A DNA stretch of 64,000 nucleotides from an uncultured Alistipes sp. (GTDB taxonomy: Bacteria; Bacteroidota; Bacteroidia; Bacteroidales; Rikenellaceae), in contig CAJTLJ010000006.1 in assembly GCA_910577475.1 (NCBI GenBank), positions 1-64,000 on the forward strand, given 5' to 3'. This document shows positions 18,068-26,432 of the stretch, piece after piece (within the stretch, counting starts at the first letter, position 1; each line of letters opens with the position of its first letter). The notes under the pieces were generated by a model that ran no database searches, was not told the origin of the DNA, and worked only from the letters and a program-made list of their open reading frames with translations. The position numbers were made by a program, and so were the translations under genes.

Positions 18068-19399
18068 TCAGAAGAGTGGGGCGCCGAGGCGGAGCAGTTC
18101 GCCCGTGCGGCGGCGCCACCATTGCGGATGCCAGTTTGCGGCCGAGACCGGGTGGCAGGATTTCAGGTCCCGCTCGAAGGTATGCGTAAGCCGCTGTATG
18201 AGCTGCCGGTCGTAAAGGAAGGCTGTCACCTCCTCGTTCAGCTCCAGACTGCGGTAGTCCATGTTGGCGGTACCGACGGCGGCCAGCCGGTCGTCGACGA
18301 TCAGGAATTTGGCGTGCAGGAACCCCTCTTCATATCGGTAGAGCTCCACGCCGGCTGCCAGCAGGTCGTCTATGTAGCTCTCGGCTACGAGGTCGAGCAG
18401 CCGCGAATCGCTCACGGTCGGGATCATCACCCGGATGCGGACGCCGCCGCTCGCGGCGCAACGCAGGGCCTGCAGCAGCTCGACGGGGGGCATGAAGTAG
18501 GGCGATGTGATGCGGATCTCGCGTTCGGCCCTCAGGATCACGGAGAGGAAGGCGTCGAAGAGCAGCTTCCGCGATCCGCCGCGTCCCGACCAGCCGATCT
18601 GTACTGCCGAGCGGCCGGAGGGGGGCATCGCAGGGGTGTCGGGGGTGAAGTCGTTCCCGCCTGCTCGGCGCCAGTCGGCCTGAAAGAGCCGCTGGAGGTC
18701 CAGGGCGGCCTCGCCTTCGATGGCGAGATGCTCGTCGCGCCAGGCTCCCTGCTCTCCGCCGTCCAGGTAGTAGCGGGCCAGGTTGATGCCGCCCAGCAGG
18801 GCCAGCCGGCTGTCGACGATCACCATCTTGCGGTGGTTGCGTCGCATGGCCGAGGGGGTGAACCACGGGAAGCGGACAGGGGCATAGGGGCGGATGTCGA
18901 TTCCGGACTGCCGCAGCCGTTTCAGAAATTGCGCCTTGAGACAGCGGGAGCCGAAGGCGTCGTAGATGATCCGGACCTGCACGCCGGCCCGGGCCCGGCG
19001 GATCAGGATGTCGCAGACCGTGCGCCCGATCCGGTCGTCGCAGATGATGTAGTAGGAGATCGAGACGGAGCGGCGGGCCCGCTGCAGGGCCGAGATTAGG
19101 GCGGCATAGGCGTTCGATCCGTTGTGCAGCAGCTCGACCCGGTTGTGTTCCCGGCGCGGTGCGCCGCAGCCGCTGCGGATCAGCCGGTCCAGCGAGAAGC
19201 TGTCGTCCGAATCGGGCTGGGGGCAGGGCAGTGCGCGGGGTTCCTGGCCGACCAGCAGGTAGATCAGCAGGCTCGCCGGGGGACAGAGTGCCGTCAGCAG
19301 CCACCACGCCGCGAGCCGTATGGGGTCGCGGTGGCGGTTGGCGAGCCAGGGCAGGGCGAGCAGGGAGATCGCCAGGTGAAGCATCGGAATCCAGTGCAT
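18068..19399 (-). CDS. cls: Cardiolipin synthase (phospholipase D family)
   Basis: A 443-residue membrane enzyme expected to join two phosphatidylglycerol molecules into cardiolipin. Two N-terminal hydrophobic segments (residues about 5-20 and 30-50) anchor it. Two HKD motifs follow: NHRKMVIVDSRLALLGGIN near residue 205 and HAKFLIVDDRLAAVGTANMD near residue 385. The ATG at 19399 is preferred over an in-frame GTG at 19417 because a GGGA sequence lies just upstream of it and family N-termini begin at the first helix. It is divergent from greA. Confidence 0.9.
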   Translation of the reverse strand: MHWIPMLHLAISLLALPWLANRHRDPIRLAAWWLLTALCPPASLLIYLLVGQEPRALPCPQPDSDDSFSLDRLIRSGCGAPRREHNRVELLHNGSNAYAALISALQRARRSVSISYYIICDDRIGRTVCDILIRRARAGVQVRIIYDAFGSRCLKAQFLKRLRQSGIDIRPYAPVRFPWFTPSAMRRNHRKMVIVDSRLALLGGINLARYYLDGGEQGAWRDEHLAIEGEAALDLQRLFQADWRRAGGNDFTPDTPAMPPSGRSAVQIGWSGRGGSRKLLFDAFLSVILRAEREIRITSPYFMPPVELLQALRCAASGGVRIRVMIPTVSDSRLLDLVAESYIDDLLAAGVELYRYEEGFLHAKFLIVDDRLAAVGTANMDYRSLELNEEVTAFLYDRQLIQRLTHTFERDLKSCHPVSAANWHPQWWRRRTGELLRLGAPLF

Positions 19400-19493
19400 G
19401 ATCCCGTCTCGTGGCACACTTTATGCCAAAACGCCGGCTGCGGAGGTCGCACGGTCCGGCGAAGCGGCAAAAAGGGGATTCGTCGCCGAAATA

Positions 19494-19525
19494 TTTGGAA
19501 AATCGTTTTTTCCTTTTTACCTTTG
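19494..19525 (+). promoter_or_regulatory. Promoter of greA
   Basis: TTTG at 19494-19497 and TACCTTTG at 19518-19525 are separated by 20 bases. The greA ATG is 72 bases downstream, leaving a 5-prime leader of about 65 bases. Confidence 0.65.
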
Positions 19526-19597
19526 CATAAACAAAATGAATGTGGGGTTCTAACCTTGAACGGGTTGGAATTCTTTATTTTTTCTGTCTGAAGAACT

Positions 19598-20074
19598 ATG
19601 GCAAAAGAGACTATTTATCTGACTGCGGAGGGCTACAAGAAGCTCAAGGAGGAGCTCGATCATATGCGTTCGGTGGAGCGTCCGGCCATTTCGGCTGCGA
19701 TTGCCGAGGCGCGCGACAAGGGCGACCTTTCGGAGAACGCGGAGTACGACGCTGCCCGGGAGGCGCAGGGCCTGCTGGAGATGCGTATCGCCAAGATGGA
19801 GGATACGCTCGCCAATGCCCGTGTGATCGACGAGACGAAGATCGACAAGTCGAAGGTGCAGATCCTGAGCAAGGTCACGCTGAAGAACCACAACACCGGC
19901 AAGGAGGTGGTCTATACCATCGTCGCCGAGCACGAGGCCAACCTGCGCGAGGGCAAGCTGGCCATCGGCACCCCCATCGCCAAGGCCCTGCTGGGCAAGA
20001 AGAAGGGCGAGTGCGTGGACGTGACGGTTCCGGCCGGTACCATCAAGTTCGAGATTCTCGACATCAATATCTGA
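19598..20074 (+). CDS. greA: Transcription elongation factor GreA
   Basis: Stimulates RNA polymerase to cleave backtracked transcripts. The 158-residue length is standard. The N-terminal coiled coil carries the acidic tip in DLSENAEYDAA (residues ~41-51), and the C-terminal FKBP-like domain shows IGTPIAKALLGKKKGE. It is a single-gene unit with its own promoter and is closed by the terminator at 20101. Confidence 0.97.
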   Translation: MAKETIYLTAEGYKKLKEELDHMRSVERPAISAAIAEARDKGDLSENAEYDAAREAQGLLEMRIAKMEDTLANARVIDETKIDKSKVQILSKVTLKNHNTGKEVVYTIVAEHEANLREGKLAIGTPIAKALLGKKKGECVDVTVPAGTIKFEILDINI

Positions 20075-20100
20075 TCGGGGCGAATACCCGGTTTCGTGCT

Positions 20101-20127
20101 GGCCGATCCTGCGGGGTCGGCCTTTTT
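20101..20127 (+). terminator. greA terminator
   Basis: GGCCGATCC (20101-20109) pairs with GGGTCGGCC (20114-20122) over a short TGCG loop with one T-G pair, followed by five T. Confidence 0.85.
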
Positions 20128-20136
20128 CGTGGAAAG

Positions 20137-20171
20137 GATCGGGGCGCACCGCAGAAGGGTGCGCCCCGATC
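20137..20171 (-). terminator. Terminator of the TonB receptor gene
   Basis: A 14-bp perfect stem, GATCGGGGCGCACC (20137-20150) with GGTGCGCCCCGATC (20158-20171), lies four bases past the minus-strand stop at 20175. The T content after the stem on the minus strand is modest. Confidence 0.65.
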
Positions 20172-20174
20172 GGT

Positions 20175-22487
20175 TCAGAAGCTGACCTTGATGCCGGCCG
20201 TCCAGCTGCGCGGCGTCGACGGTCCGTAAATGTAGCCCGAGTCGCGGTCGGCTCCCCGGTCGAAATCGCGCTGGTAGGCATTGAAGAGGTTTTTAATACC
20301 GGCATGAAGCTGTACCCGAACCTGCCGGTAGAGGGCGAATTCGTAGGCGACCTTGACCCCGAGGTCGAAGAACTGCGGAGTGGTGACGGCCGTGTCGCGC
20401 ACGACGCCCGATCCGGCCATGTGCTGAACCAGCATGCGGCCCGTGTAGGTGCCCGAGAGGTCGATGCCGAACCCTTTTGCGGGGGTGAATCCGGCCGTGA
20501 GATAGCCGTAGAGGTCGGGGGTGCGGAACATGCGCCGCTCCGGAGCGACCGTCTCGTCGTCGCTCCAGTATTGCGGCTCCTTGTAGCGGCTTCGCTGCCA
20601 GGTGATGCCCGCCTGCAGCTGGAACCAGCGGGTGAAGGCAGCCTTGGCCTCGACGTTGAAGCCCGTGACGCGGGCTCCCGAGCTGTTGTAACGCTCCAGC
20701 AGGCGGGTGCCGTCTTCCTCGACGGCCGTTTCGCGAAGGTCGAAGGCGTCGTCCAGCTCGGTATGGAAACCTTCGATCAGGAGGTTCGTCTCCACGCGCC
20801 CGAACCGGCGGTACATGTCGGCCGAGAGGCTGACGCTGTGCGAACGCTCCTCCTTGAGGTCGTCGGAGAGCAGGATGCGCACCCGGTCGCCGCCCACGAT
20901 GGAGATGTGGAGGTCCTCGTCGAAGGCCTGCGGGGCGCGGAATCCTCCGGCGTAGCTCAACCGCAGGCTGATCTGCTCGGTGGGGTTGAAGCGCAGGTTG
21001 GCGCGCGGGCTGGCTATCGGTCGGTCGATCAGGTTGTGCTTGTCCAGCCGGCAGCCGATCAGCAGCGACCACTTCTCGTTTTTCCACTCGTTCTGCGCAT
21101 AGGCGCTGACGATGTGTACGGTCTGGTCGGTGGTTATGCCGTAACCGGTCGATTCGTCCTGCAAGTCGTCGAAGCTGTACTCCGTGCCGAGCGTCAGCTC
21201 CGAGGGGAGGAAGAGCAGGCGGCGGAACTCGTGGACGTATTGCGCTCCGGCCGCGAAGGTCAGGTCGTGCGTGTGTCCGTAGGCGTCGAGGTCCCGGTTG
21301 CCGCCGTAGTAGCTCCGGCGTGCCGTGTTCTGGAACGAGGCATAGAGGTTCAGCCGGTTGCGATGGTCGTCCGACGAGTAGTCGAACGAGAGCGAGCCGC
21401 CGTCGATGCCGTGGTCGGTCTGTTCGGCGACGAGCGCTTCGTGCGGCGGGAGGTCCAGCAGATCGCCTCCGCGCCGGTATTCGTCGATGTGGTGGTACTG
21501 GAGCGTAAGGCGCGAGTAGGTCCCGGTGCGTAGGAACGAACGAAGCCCGACGCTCTGGCTCTCGAGCTGGGGCAGCTCGGTGAATCCGTCTCCGTCGTGG
21601 TCGTAGCCCGAACGGTGGCGCGCCTGCCCGTAGAGGTAGAGCCCTGCCTTGCGGTTGTCGGTCACGAGGGAGGCGTTGAGCGTCGTGTTGTTGTCGTAGG
21701 AGCTGCTGCAGCCGATGGCCGAGAGGGTGTGCGAGAACTCGCCCGAGTTGCGCAGCGGGTCGCGGGTGATGATGTTGATCGTGCCGCCGATGGCCGACGA
21801 GCCGAACAGGGCGGAGCCGCCACCGCGCAGCACCTCGACCCGTTCGATCATCGACGCGGGGATCTGCTCCAGTCCGTAGACGCCGGTCAGCGAGGAGAAG
21901 ATCGGGTGCGAATCCACCAGAATCTGGGAGTAGTGGCCGTCCAGGCCGTTGATGCGCACCTGGGCGAATCCGCAGTTCTGACAGTCGTCCTCGACCCGCA
22001 CTCCCGGCTGGAAACTTAATCCTTCGGCCAGGCAGGCGGCGCCCACCTTATCGAACAGGTCGGCATTCACGACGTTGACGAGCGCCGGGGCCTGCTTGCG
22101 GAGCGTGGCGCTGCGGCTGGCCGATACGACCACTTCGTCGAGCGAGATCCGCTGCTCTTCGATCTCGAAATTGGCCTCCAGCGAGGCGTGTGCGGTGATC
22201 GTGACGGGGCGCTCGCTGGTGCGATAGCCTACCGACTGCACGCGCAGGGTGAAATCTCCGACGGGCAGGTTCTTCAGAAAGTAGTGGCCGGTGGCGTCGG
22301 TGGTCGTGCCGATGGTGGTGCCGGCCAGCAGTACGGTGACGTAGGGGAGGTGTTCGCCGGTTGTCTTGTCGACGACGTGGCCGTAGATGTGGGCGTCGCT
22401 GGGACGCTTCTGGGCATAGCTATGCTGGATGAGCGCGCAGGCCGTCACGACGAGGGACAGCAGCGCCCGGATGAAAAGGTGTTTCAT
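20175..22487 (-). CDS. TonB-dependent outer-membrane receptor
   Basis: A 770-residue outer-membrane importer. A signal peptide (to about residue 25, ending SYAQ) is followed by a carboxypeptidase-regulatory-like beta-sandwich (residues ~30-115), a plug domain with NCGFAQVRINGLDGHYSQIL and the VEVLRGGGSALFGSSAIGGTINI signature, and a 22-stranded barrel ending in SWTAGIKVSF with a terminal Phe. The CQNCGF cysteine pair in the plug is unusual for SusC proteins and points to the cofactor/metal receptor branch, but the ligand is not deducible. There is no SusD partner. It lies 79 bases after a Cys-rich small protein gene on the same strand. Confidence 0.9.
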   Translation of the reverse strand: MKHLFIRALLSLVVTACALIQHSYAQKRPSDAHIYGHVVDKTTGEHLPYVTVLLAGTTIGTTTDATGHYFLKNLPVGDFTLRVQSVGYRTSERPVTITAHASLEANFEIEEQRISLDEVVVSASRSATLRKQAPALVNVVNADLFDKVGAACLAEGLSFQPGVRVEDDCQNCGFAQVRINGLDGHYSQILVDSHPIFSSLTGVYGLEQIPASMIERVEVLRGGGSALFGSSAIGGTINIITRDPLRNSGEFSHTLSAIGCSSSYDNNTTLNASLVTDNRKAGLYLYGQARHRSGYDHDGDGFTELPQLESQSVGLRSFLRTGTYSRLTLQYHHIDEYRRGGDLLDLPPHEALVAEQTDHGIDGGSLSFDYSSDDHRNRLNLYASFQNTARRSYYGGNRDLDAYGHTHDLTFAAGAQYVHEFRRLLFLPSELTLGTEYSFDDLQDESTGYGITTDQTVHIVSAYAQNEWKNEKWSLLIGCRLDKHNLIDRPIASPRANLRFNPTEQISLRLSYAGGFRAPQAFDEDLHISIVGGDRVRILLSDDLKEERSHSVSLSADMYRRFGRVETNLLIEGFHTELDDAFDLRETAVEEDGTRLLERYNSSGARVTGFNVEAKAAFTRWFQLQAGITWQRSRYKEPQYWSDDETVAPERRMFRTPDLYGYLTAGFTPAKGFGIDLSGTYTGRMLVQHMAGSGVVRDTAVTTPQFFDLGVKVAYEFALYRQVRVQLHAGIKNLFNAYQRDFDRGADRDSGYIYGPSTPRSWTAGIKVSF

Positions 22488-22566
22488 GGATAAGGTATAT
22501 TATAATATGTATGATGGGTTGCGGCCGGATTATTCCGGCCCAGCGAAGGGGTCCGCGCTGCGGATG

Positions 22567-22923
22567 TCAGGCGAGAAGGGCGGTCGGCGGCGCCCGCTGG
22601 GAGCGTCGCTCCGGGGAGGCGGCGGCAATCCGGCAGGGCGGACAGAGTGGGGCGTCGCCGAGCAGAAGCGTGTCGGGCGTGATGCAGAGCGGCGCGGAGG
22701 CCTGCTCGAAATAGTAGAACTCGAAGTGGCAGATCGGGCAGTAGGTGCATACCTGCTCGCGGGCGGCTCCCTCCCGGCCGGCGTCGGCGAGCGTCTCGAT
22801 CCGCTGGGCCCGGTAGAACTCCGGCGTATGCAGGTCGAAGGTCTTTCCCGTCCAGGCAGCGGCGAAGATCGCCAGCAGAATCAGCGGGCGGACGATCTTT
22901 CGGATGCGGTTGTCGGTAGCCAT
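22567..22923 (-). CDS. Cys-rich single-helix envelope protein
   Basis: A 118-residue protein of unknown family. An N-terminal hydrophobic helix (about residues 13-26) could serve as a membrane anchor or signal. The rest carries CTYCPICHFEFYYFEQ and CITPDTLLLGDAPLCPPC, with Cys-x2-Cys and Cys-x2-Cys-His spacings that suggest metal binding. It is placed directly upstream of, and co-directional with, the TonB receptor whose plug also has a Cys pair, so a joint role in metal or metal-cofactor acquisition is a reasonable guess. A TACCTTCG sequence at 22954-22961 (minus strand) could be its -7 box. Confidence 0.65.
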   Translation of the reverse strand: MATDNRIRKIVRPLILLAIFAAAWTGKTFDLHTPEFYRAQRIETLADAGREGAAREQVCTYCPICHFEFYYFEQASAPLCITPDTLLLGDAPLCPPCRIAAASPERRSQRAPPTALLA

Positions 22924-23054
22924 CGTTCGGAGTTTCGTAACGTTTTCGGGTCACGAAGGTAGTCATTTTCTTTTGTCGGCGCAAGTTCCGAAGCCTAAAT
23001 ACGTGATTGTTGGGAGGGCAGGGAAAAAAAATGTCAAAAAAAATAGTACTTTGT

Positions 23055-23086
23055 TTTGCATAATAGTAAAATTGTTTCTATATTTG
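23055..23086 (+). promoter_or_regulatory. Promoter of the PspC/PadR operon
   Basis: TTTG at 23055-23058 and TATATTTG at 23079-23086 are 20 bases apart. The first ATG of the operon is 47 bases downstream. Confidence 0.65.
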
Positions 23087-23132
23087 CATTACGATAATAG
23101 TGGTAATTAACAACAACCCTGAAAACAGAGTT

Positions 23133-23648
23133 ATGAAAGAGACTGTAAATGCCAGTGTAGCATCGCAATCGTTCGTCTTCGAGGCGGATGCCTACTCGGC
23201 TTTGAAGAGCTACCTGGACGATATCGCCGCCCGTCTTTCGGAGGAGGAGCGCGAGACGATGCAGGATGTCGAATATCGATTGGCCGAGATCTTCCGCGAG
23301 CAGTTGCCCTCCCCGCTGATGGTCGTCACGCTGAAGCAGGTGCAGGAGGCCATGGCCCGGATGGGACGACCCTCCGATTTCGGCGAGCTGCCCGGTGAGG
23401 AGGGCGGTGCCGAACCCGAAAAGGAGGAGGTGCGGCGCGTGCTGCGCCGCTCGCTGACCGATCGGTCGATTGCCGGCGTCTGCGGCGGTCTGGCCCGCTT
23501 CTTCTCGGTGGACGCCACGCTGATTCGCCTGCTGATGCTGTTGCTGATTCTTTGCGGCGGTCTGTCGATCTGGGCTTACGTCGTCCTCTGGATCGTGATT
23601 CCCGAGGAGCCGGCGCGCCCCTTTTACGCGCGAAACAAAAACGAATAA
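23133..23648 (+). CDS. PspC-domain membrane protein with N-terminal cytoplasmic domain
   Basis: A 171-residue protein. Residues ~8-80 (FVFEADAYSALKSYLDDIAARL... then MQDVEYRLAEIF) form the soluble domain that often precedes PspC in Bacteroidota and recurs in the gene at 25140. The PspC domain (RRSLTDRSIAGVCGGLARFFSVDATLIRLL) and one transmembrane helix (LLLILCGGLSIWAYVVLWIVI) follow. PspC proteins take part in envelope-stress responses in other bacteria; the role here is inferred. The ATG at 23133 is chosen over an upstream in-frame start in the leader. First gene of a five-gene operon. Confidence 0.85.
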   Translation: MKETVNASVASQSFVFEADAYSALKSYLDDIAARLSEEERETMQDVEYRLAEIFREQLPSPLMVVTLKQVQEAMARMGRPSDFGELPGEEGGAEPEKEEVRRVLRRSLTDRSIAGVCGGLARFFSVDATLIRLLMLLLILCGGLSIWAYVVLWIVIPEEPARPFYARNKNE

Positions 23649-23666
23649 CCCCGAAAACCGTTCGTT

Positions 23667-23861
23667 ATGATACAGAAAAGTCTTTACCGTTCGTCGGACC
23701 GCATCCTGGCCGGCGTTTGCGGAGGTCTGGCCGACTACCTGGGGCTGGACCGCTCGATGGTCCGGCTCGCTACGCTGATCGGAATCCTCTTTCTGGGGCT
23801 TTCCGTGTGGGTCTATGTCCTCATGTGGCTGATCGTTCCCGAGGAGCCGGGTAGGAAATAA
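23667..23861 (+). CDS. Minimal PspC-domain protein
   Basis: A 64-residue protein that is almost only a PspC domain: SSDRILAGVCGGLADYLGLDRSMVRLATL, then one hydrophobic helix (FLGLSVWVYVLMWLIVPEEPG). It closely resembles the C-terminal part of the preceding protein, so it looks like a partial tandem duplicate. It lies 18 bases after the previous stop and 18 bases before the PadR gene. Confidence 0.85.
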   Translation: MIQKSLYRSSDRILAGVCGGLADYLGLDRSMVRLATLIGILFLGLSVWVYVLMWLIVPEEPGRK

Positions 23862-23879
23862 CGTAGAAAAGAGAGAAAT

Positions 23880-24224
23880 ATGAGTGAAGAGAATGTTAAG
23901 GCGCAGTTGCGCAAGGGAATTCTGGAGTATTGCATCCTGGCCATTATATCGCGCGAGGACTCCTATGCTCCGAAGATCATCGCCGAGCTGAAGCAGGCGC
24001 AGATGATCGTGGTGGAGGGGACCCTCTATCCCATTCTGACCCGGCAGAAGAACGCCGGTCTGCTGACCTACCGTTGGGAGGAGTCGCCCCAGGGGCCTCC
24101 CCGCAAGTACTATACCCTGACCGAGAAGGGCCGCGAACAGTTGAACTATTTCGACGAGGCGTGGGACGAACTGGTCGGTCAGATTCAAAAGATCCGCCAC
24201 GCGGAGACGGAAAACAGAGATTAA
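23880..24224 (+). CDS. PadR-family transcriptional regulator
   Basis: A 114-residue winged-helix DNA-binding protein. The PadR pattern is clear: RKGILEYCILAIISREDSYA at the start, VVEGTLYPILTRQKNAGLL for the recognition region and the wing SPQGPPRKYYTLTEKGREQL. It is located inside the PspC/DUF2807 operon and is most likely the operon's own repressor, as PadR genes usually control adjacent membrane-protein genes. The signal it senses is unknown. Confidence 0.9.
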   Translation: MSEENVKAQLRKGILEYCILAIISREDSYAPKIIAELKQAQMIVVEGTLYPILTRQKNAGLLTYRWEESPQGPPRKYYTLTEKGREQLNYFDEAWDELVGQIQKIRHAETENRD

Positions 24225-24244
24225 CCCTTAAAACTTCTATTGTC

Positions 24245-25108
24245 ATGAAAACTGTCGTAAAAACTGTTTTGATCCTGGCCTCGATGCTGGTTTCCATCGT
24301 ATTTCCCTCCTGCAACCGGGTCGGCTCCCGCTTCTCGGAGTCGCTGCGCGGCAATGGCGACCCGGTGACGAAAACGATTCCCTGCCCCGAATTCACCTCC
24401 GTGGAGGCCATGCGGTGCGTCCGGGTCCGTCTGGTCGACGAGCCGACGGACCAGATCACGGTGCGGGCCGACGAGAATGTCATGCCCTATGTCTGGATCA
24501 CCTGTGAGAACAAGCAGCTCGTGGCGACGATCGATCCGGTCATCAACTCGATCGGCGACATCGAGGTCGAGGTCATCGCTCCGCGAAACGGCCGGATCCG
24601 GTCACTCTCGGCCCATTCGGCGGGTCGGGTCGATGCCGGGGAGCTCGCCGGAGAGCAGCCGCTGAAACTCAAGGTATCTTCGGCCGGTAGGATCGACGGC
24701 AGCTTCACCGTGCCGGCGTTCGCCGCCAACGCCTCCTCGGCCGGTAAGATCGAGGGCCGCGTCGTGACCGGGAACGTATCGCTCGACGGCTCGTCGGCTG
24801 CGAAGATCGAGCTGGAGATCGAGGCGGAGCGGGTCGAGGCGGATGCTTCGTCGGCCGCGAAGATCGAACTGGAGGGTCGCGCGGTGAGCTGCAAGGTGCA
24901 TGCGAGCTCTTCGGGACAGGTGGATGCCGGAGAACTGACGGTTGACGATGCCGACGTCCGGGCTTCGTCCGGAGGAAAGAGCACGGTCTGCTGTTCGAAG
25001 TCGCTGAAGGCGAACGCCTCTTCGGGCGGAGCAGTCGAAAACGGCTGCCGGCCCGAGCAGGCCGATGTAACCACGTCGTCGGGCGGAAGCGTCCGCAGCG
25101 GCAGATAA
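24245..25108 (+). CDS. DUF2807 (head-GIN) lipoprotein
   Basis: A 287-residue predicted lipoprotein (signal ending VFPSC, Cys near residue 23). The mature part is a right-handed beta-helix-like repeat characteristic of DUF2807: short turns with recurring SSAGK/SSAAK/SSGG patterns (ASSAGKIEG, DGSSAAKIE, ASSSGQVDAG, SSGGKSTV). Proteins of this type accompany PspC and PadR genes in Bacteroidota; their activity is not known. The start is the ATG at 24245, 20 bases after the PadR gene; the open frame further upstream is a shadow of padR. Confidence 0.85.
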   Translation: MKTVVKTVLILASMLVSIVFPSCNRVGSRFSESLRGNGDPVTKTIPCPEFTSVEAMRCVRVRLVDEPTDQITVRADENVMPYVWITCENKQLVATIDPVINSIGDIEVEVIAPRNGRIRSLSAHSAGRVDAGELAGEQPLKLKVSSAGRIDGSFTVPAFAANASSAGKIEGRVVTGNVSLDGSSAAKIELEIEAERVEADASSAAKIELEGRAVSCKVHASSSGQVDAGELTVDDADVRASSGGKSTVCCSKSLKANASSGGAVENGCRPEQADVTTSSGGSVRSGR

Positions 25109-25139
25109 TCGATGAACGCATAAACTGATTCGAAAAAAG

Positions 25140-26261
25140 ATGAATACCGTGAAAAAATGCAGTATATCGGGCATCGCCTTTACGCTGGCCGACGATGCTT
25201 TCGAGGTGCTGGACGCCTATCTGAAGCGCCTGCGCACCCAATATGCCGGCCATAAGGACGGTGACGAGATCGTGGCCGACATCGAGGCGCGGATCGCCGA
25301 GCTGATCCTCTCGGTCCAGGACGGCACCCGCACCGTGGAGCTCCCGCTCATCCGGAACATCATCGCCCAGATGGGCTCGCCCGAACAGATCGGGGAGGAG
25401 GGTGCGGAGGGTCCGAAGCCGGCTGCTCCCCGCATTCCGCGCCGACTCTATCGGGACCCTGAGAATGCCAAGCTGGGTGGCGTCTGCGCCGGTCTGGGCA
25501 AGTATTTCGACGTGGATTCGGTCTGGATCCGTCTGGCGTTCTTCTCGCCCCTGCTGGCGATGGTGCTGTTCAACTGGATACCTCTTTCGCACTTCTTCGA
25601 CCGGTTGGCCGGAAACCTGATGGGATTTTTCGTGCTGGGTTATCTGATCATGTGGTTCGTCGTTCCGACGGCCCGCACGGCACGGCAGAAGCTGGAGATG
25701 AAAGGCGAGCGCATCACCTCCGCCGCCATCGGCTCGGCGACCGCCGCAGCCGGCGGGGTGGACGGCGACTCCAAAACCGTGGTGGCCAGTACGGTCTCGG
25801 CCTTCGGTACGGTGTTGCTGATCCTGCTGAAGCTCTTCGCCGGCCTGATCGTTTTCACCCTCATGGTGGCGGCCTGCGGCTTGATCGTCGCGCTCTTCAG
25901 TCTGGGTGTCGTCGTGCCGCATCTGTCCGACCTCTCCGGTTTCCACGTGGTCGACCTGACGGCCACATTCGGCCTGCTGATCGTACTGATTCCCTGCCTG
26001 CTGATGATCTACGTACTGATGTGCCTGATCGCCTCGCGCCGCCCGTCGGGCCGCTGGACGCTGGCGACCTTCCTGCTCTGGATCGTTACGATCATCGCGC
26101 TGATCGCCTCGGCTGTGCGCGACTGTAACAGCGACGAGGCGGACGAGTGGAGCCGGCCGCTCCCTGCACCGACCCATGACAGCCGGAACCTGCTCTCCGA
26201 CGTGCCGGCAGAGCGCGAGGCGGACGGAGAGGAGGAGCTTGCCTTCGAAGACCGGATATGA
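25140..26261 (+). CDS. Large PspC-domain polytopic membrane protein
   Basis: A 373-residue protein. Residues 1-80 repeat the soluble domain of the gene at 23133 (GIAFTLADDAFEVLDAYLKRL, ADIEARIAELI, IIAQMGSPEQIGEE). A PspC domain follows (LYRDPENAKLGGVCAGLGKYFDVDSVWIRL), then about four or five transmembrane helices (for example YLIMWFVVP, LILLKLFAGLIVFTLMVAAC, LLIVLIPCLLMIYVLMCLI, LATFLLWIVTIIALIAS) and an acidic tail. It is the last gene of the operon, 31 bases after the DUF2807 gene, and ends before the terminator at 26304. Confidence 0.85.
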   Translation: MNTVKKCSISGIAFTLADDAFEVLDAYLKRLRTQYAGHKDGDEIVADIEARIAELILSVQDGTRTVELPLIRNIIAQMGSPEQIGEEGAEGPKPAAPRIPRRLYRDPENAKLGGVCAGLGKYFDVDSVWIRLAFFSPLLAMVLFNWIPLSHFFDRLAGNLMGFFVLGYLIMWFVVPTARTARQKLEMKGERITSAAIGSATAAAGGVDGDSKTVVASTVSAFGTVLLILLKLFAGLIVFTLMVAACGLIVALFSLGVVVPHLSDLSGFHVVDLTATFGLLIVLIPCLLMIYVLMCLIASRRPSGRWTLATFLLWIVTIIALIASAVRDCNSDEADEWSRPLPAPTHDSRNLLSDVPAEREADGEEELAFEDRI

Positions 26262-26303
26262 AGAGACCATCCGTTAGTCGGTTGAAATAGAAAGTTCATT
26301 GCG

Positions 26304-26336
26304 AAGGCGCATCCCTCTGCGGGGTGCGCCTTTTTT
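26304..26336 (+). terminator. Terminator of the PspC operon
   Basis: AAGGCGCATCCC (26304-26315) pairs with GGGGTGCGCCTT (26321-26332) over a TCTGC loop, followed by more T. Confidence 0.85.
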
Positions 26337-26376
26337 GCTGTTGCGAGGTTCTGTAAGGCGGAAAGGCGGTGTGCTT

Positions 26377-26407
26377 TTTGCAGAAGCTAAAAGTTTTCGT
26401 AACTTTG
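26377..26407 (+). promoter_or_regulatory. Promoter of pfkA
   Basis: TTTG at 26377-26380, exactly 19 bases, then TAACTTTG at 26400-26407: the textbook Bacteroidota promoter. The ATG lies 25 bases after the -7 box. Confidence 0.75.
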
Positions 26408-26432
26408 AACGTTTTTAATTGGGATTGAAACG

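Noticed and set aside
23680..25110. CRISPR-like regularity in the DUF2807 gene
   Set aside because: The repeats are in-frame beta-helix turns of a protein (SSAGK/SSGG) with varied codons, not direct repeats with spacers. No CRISPR array is visible in the window.
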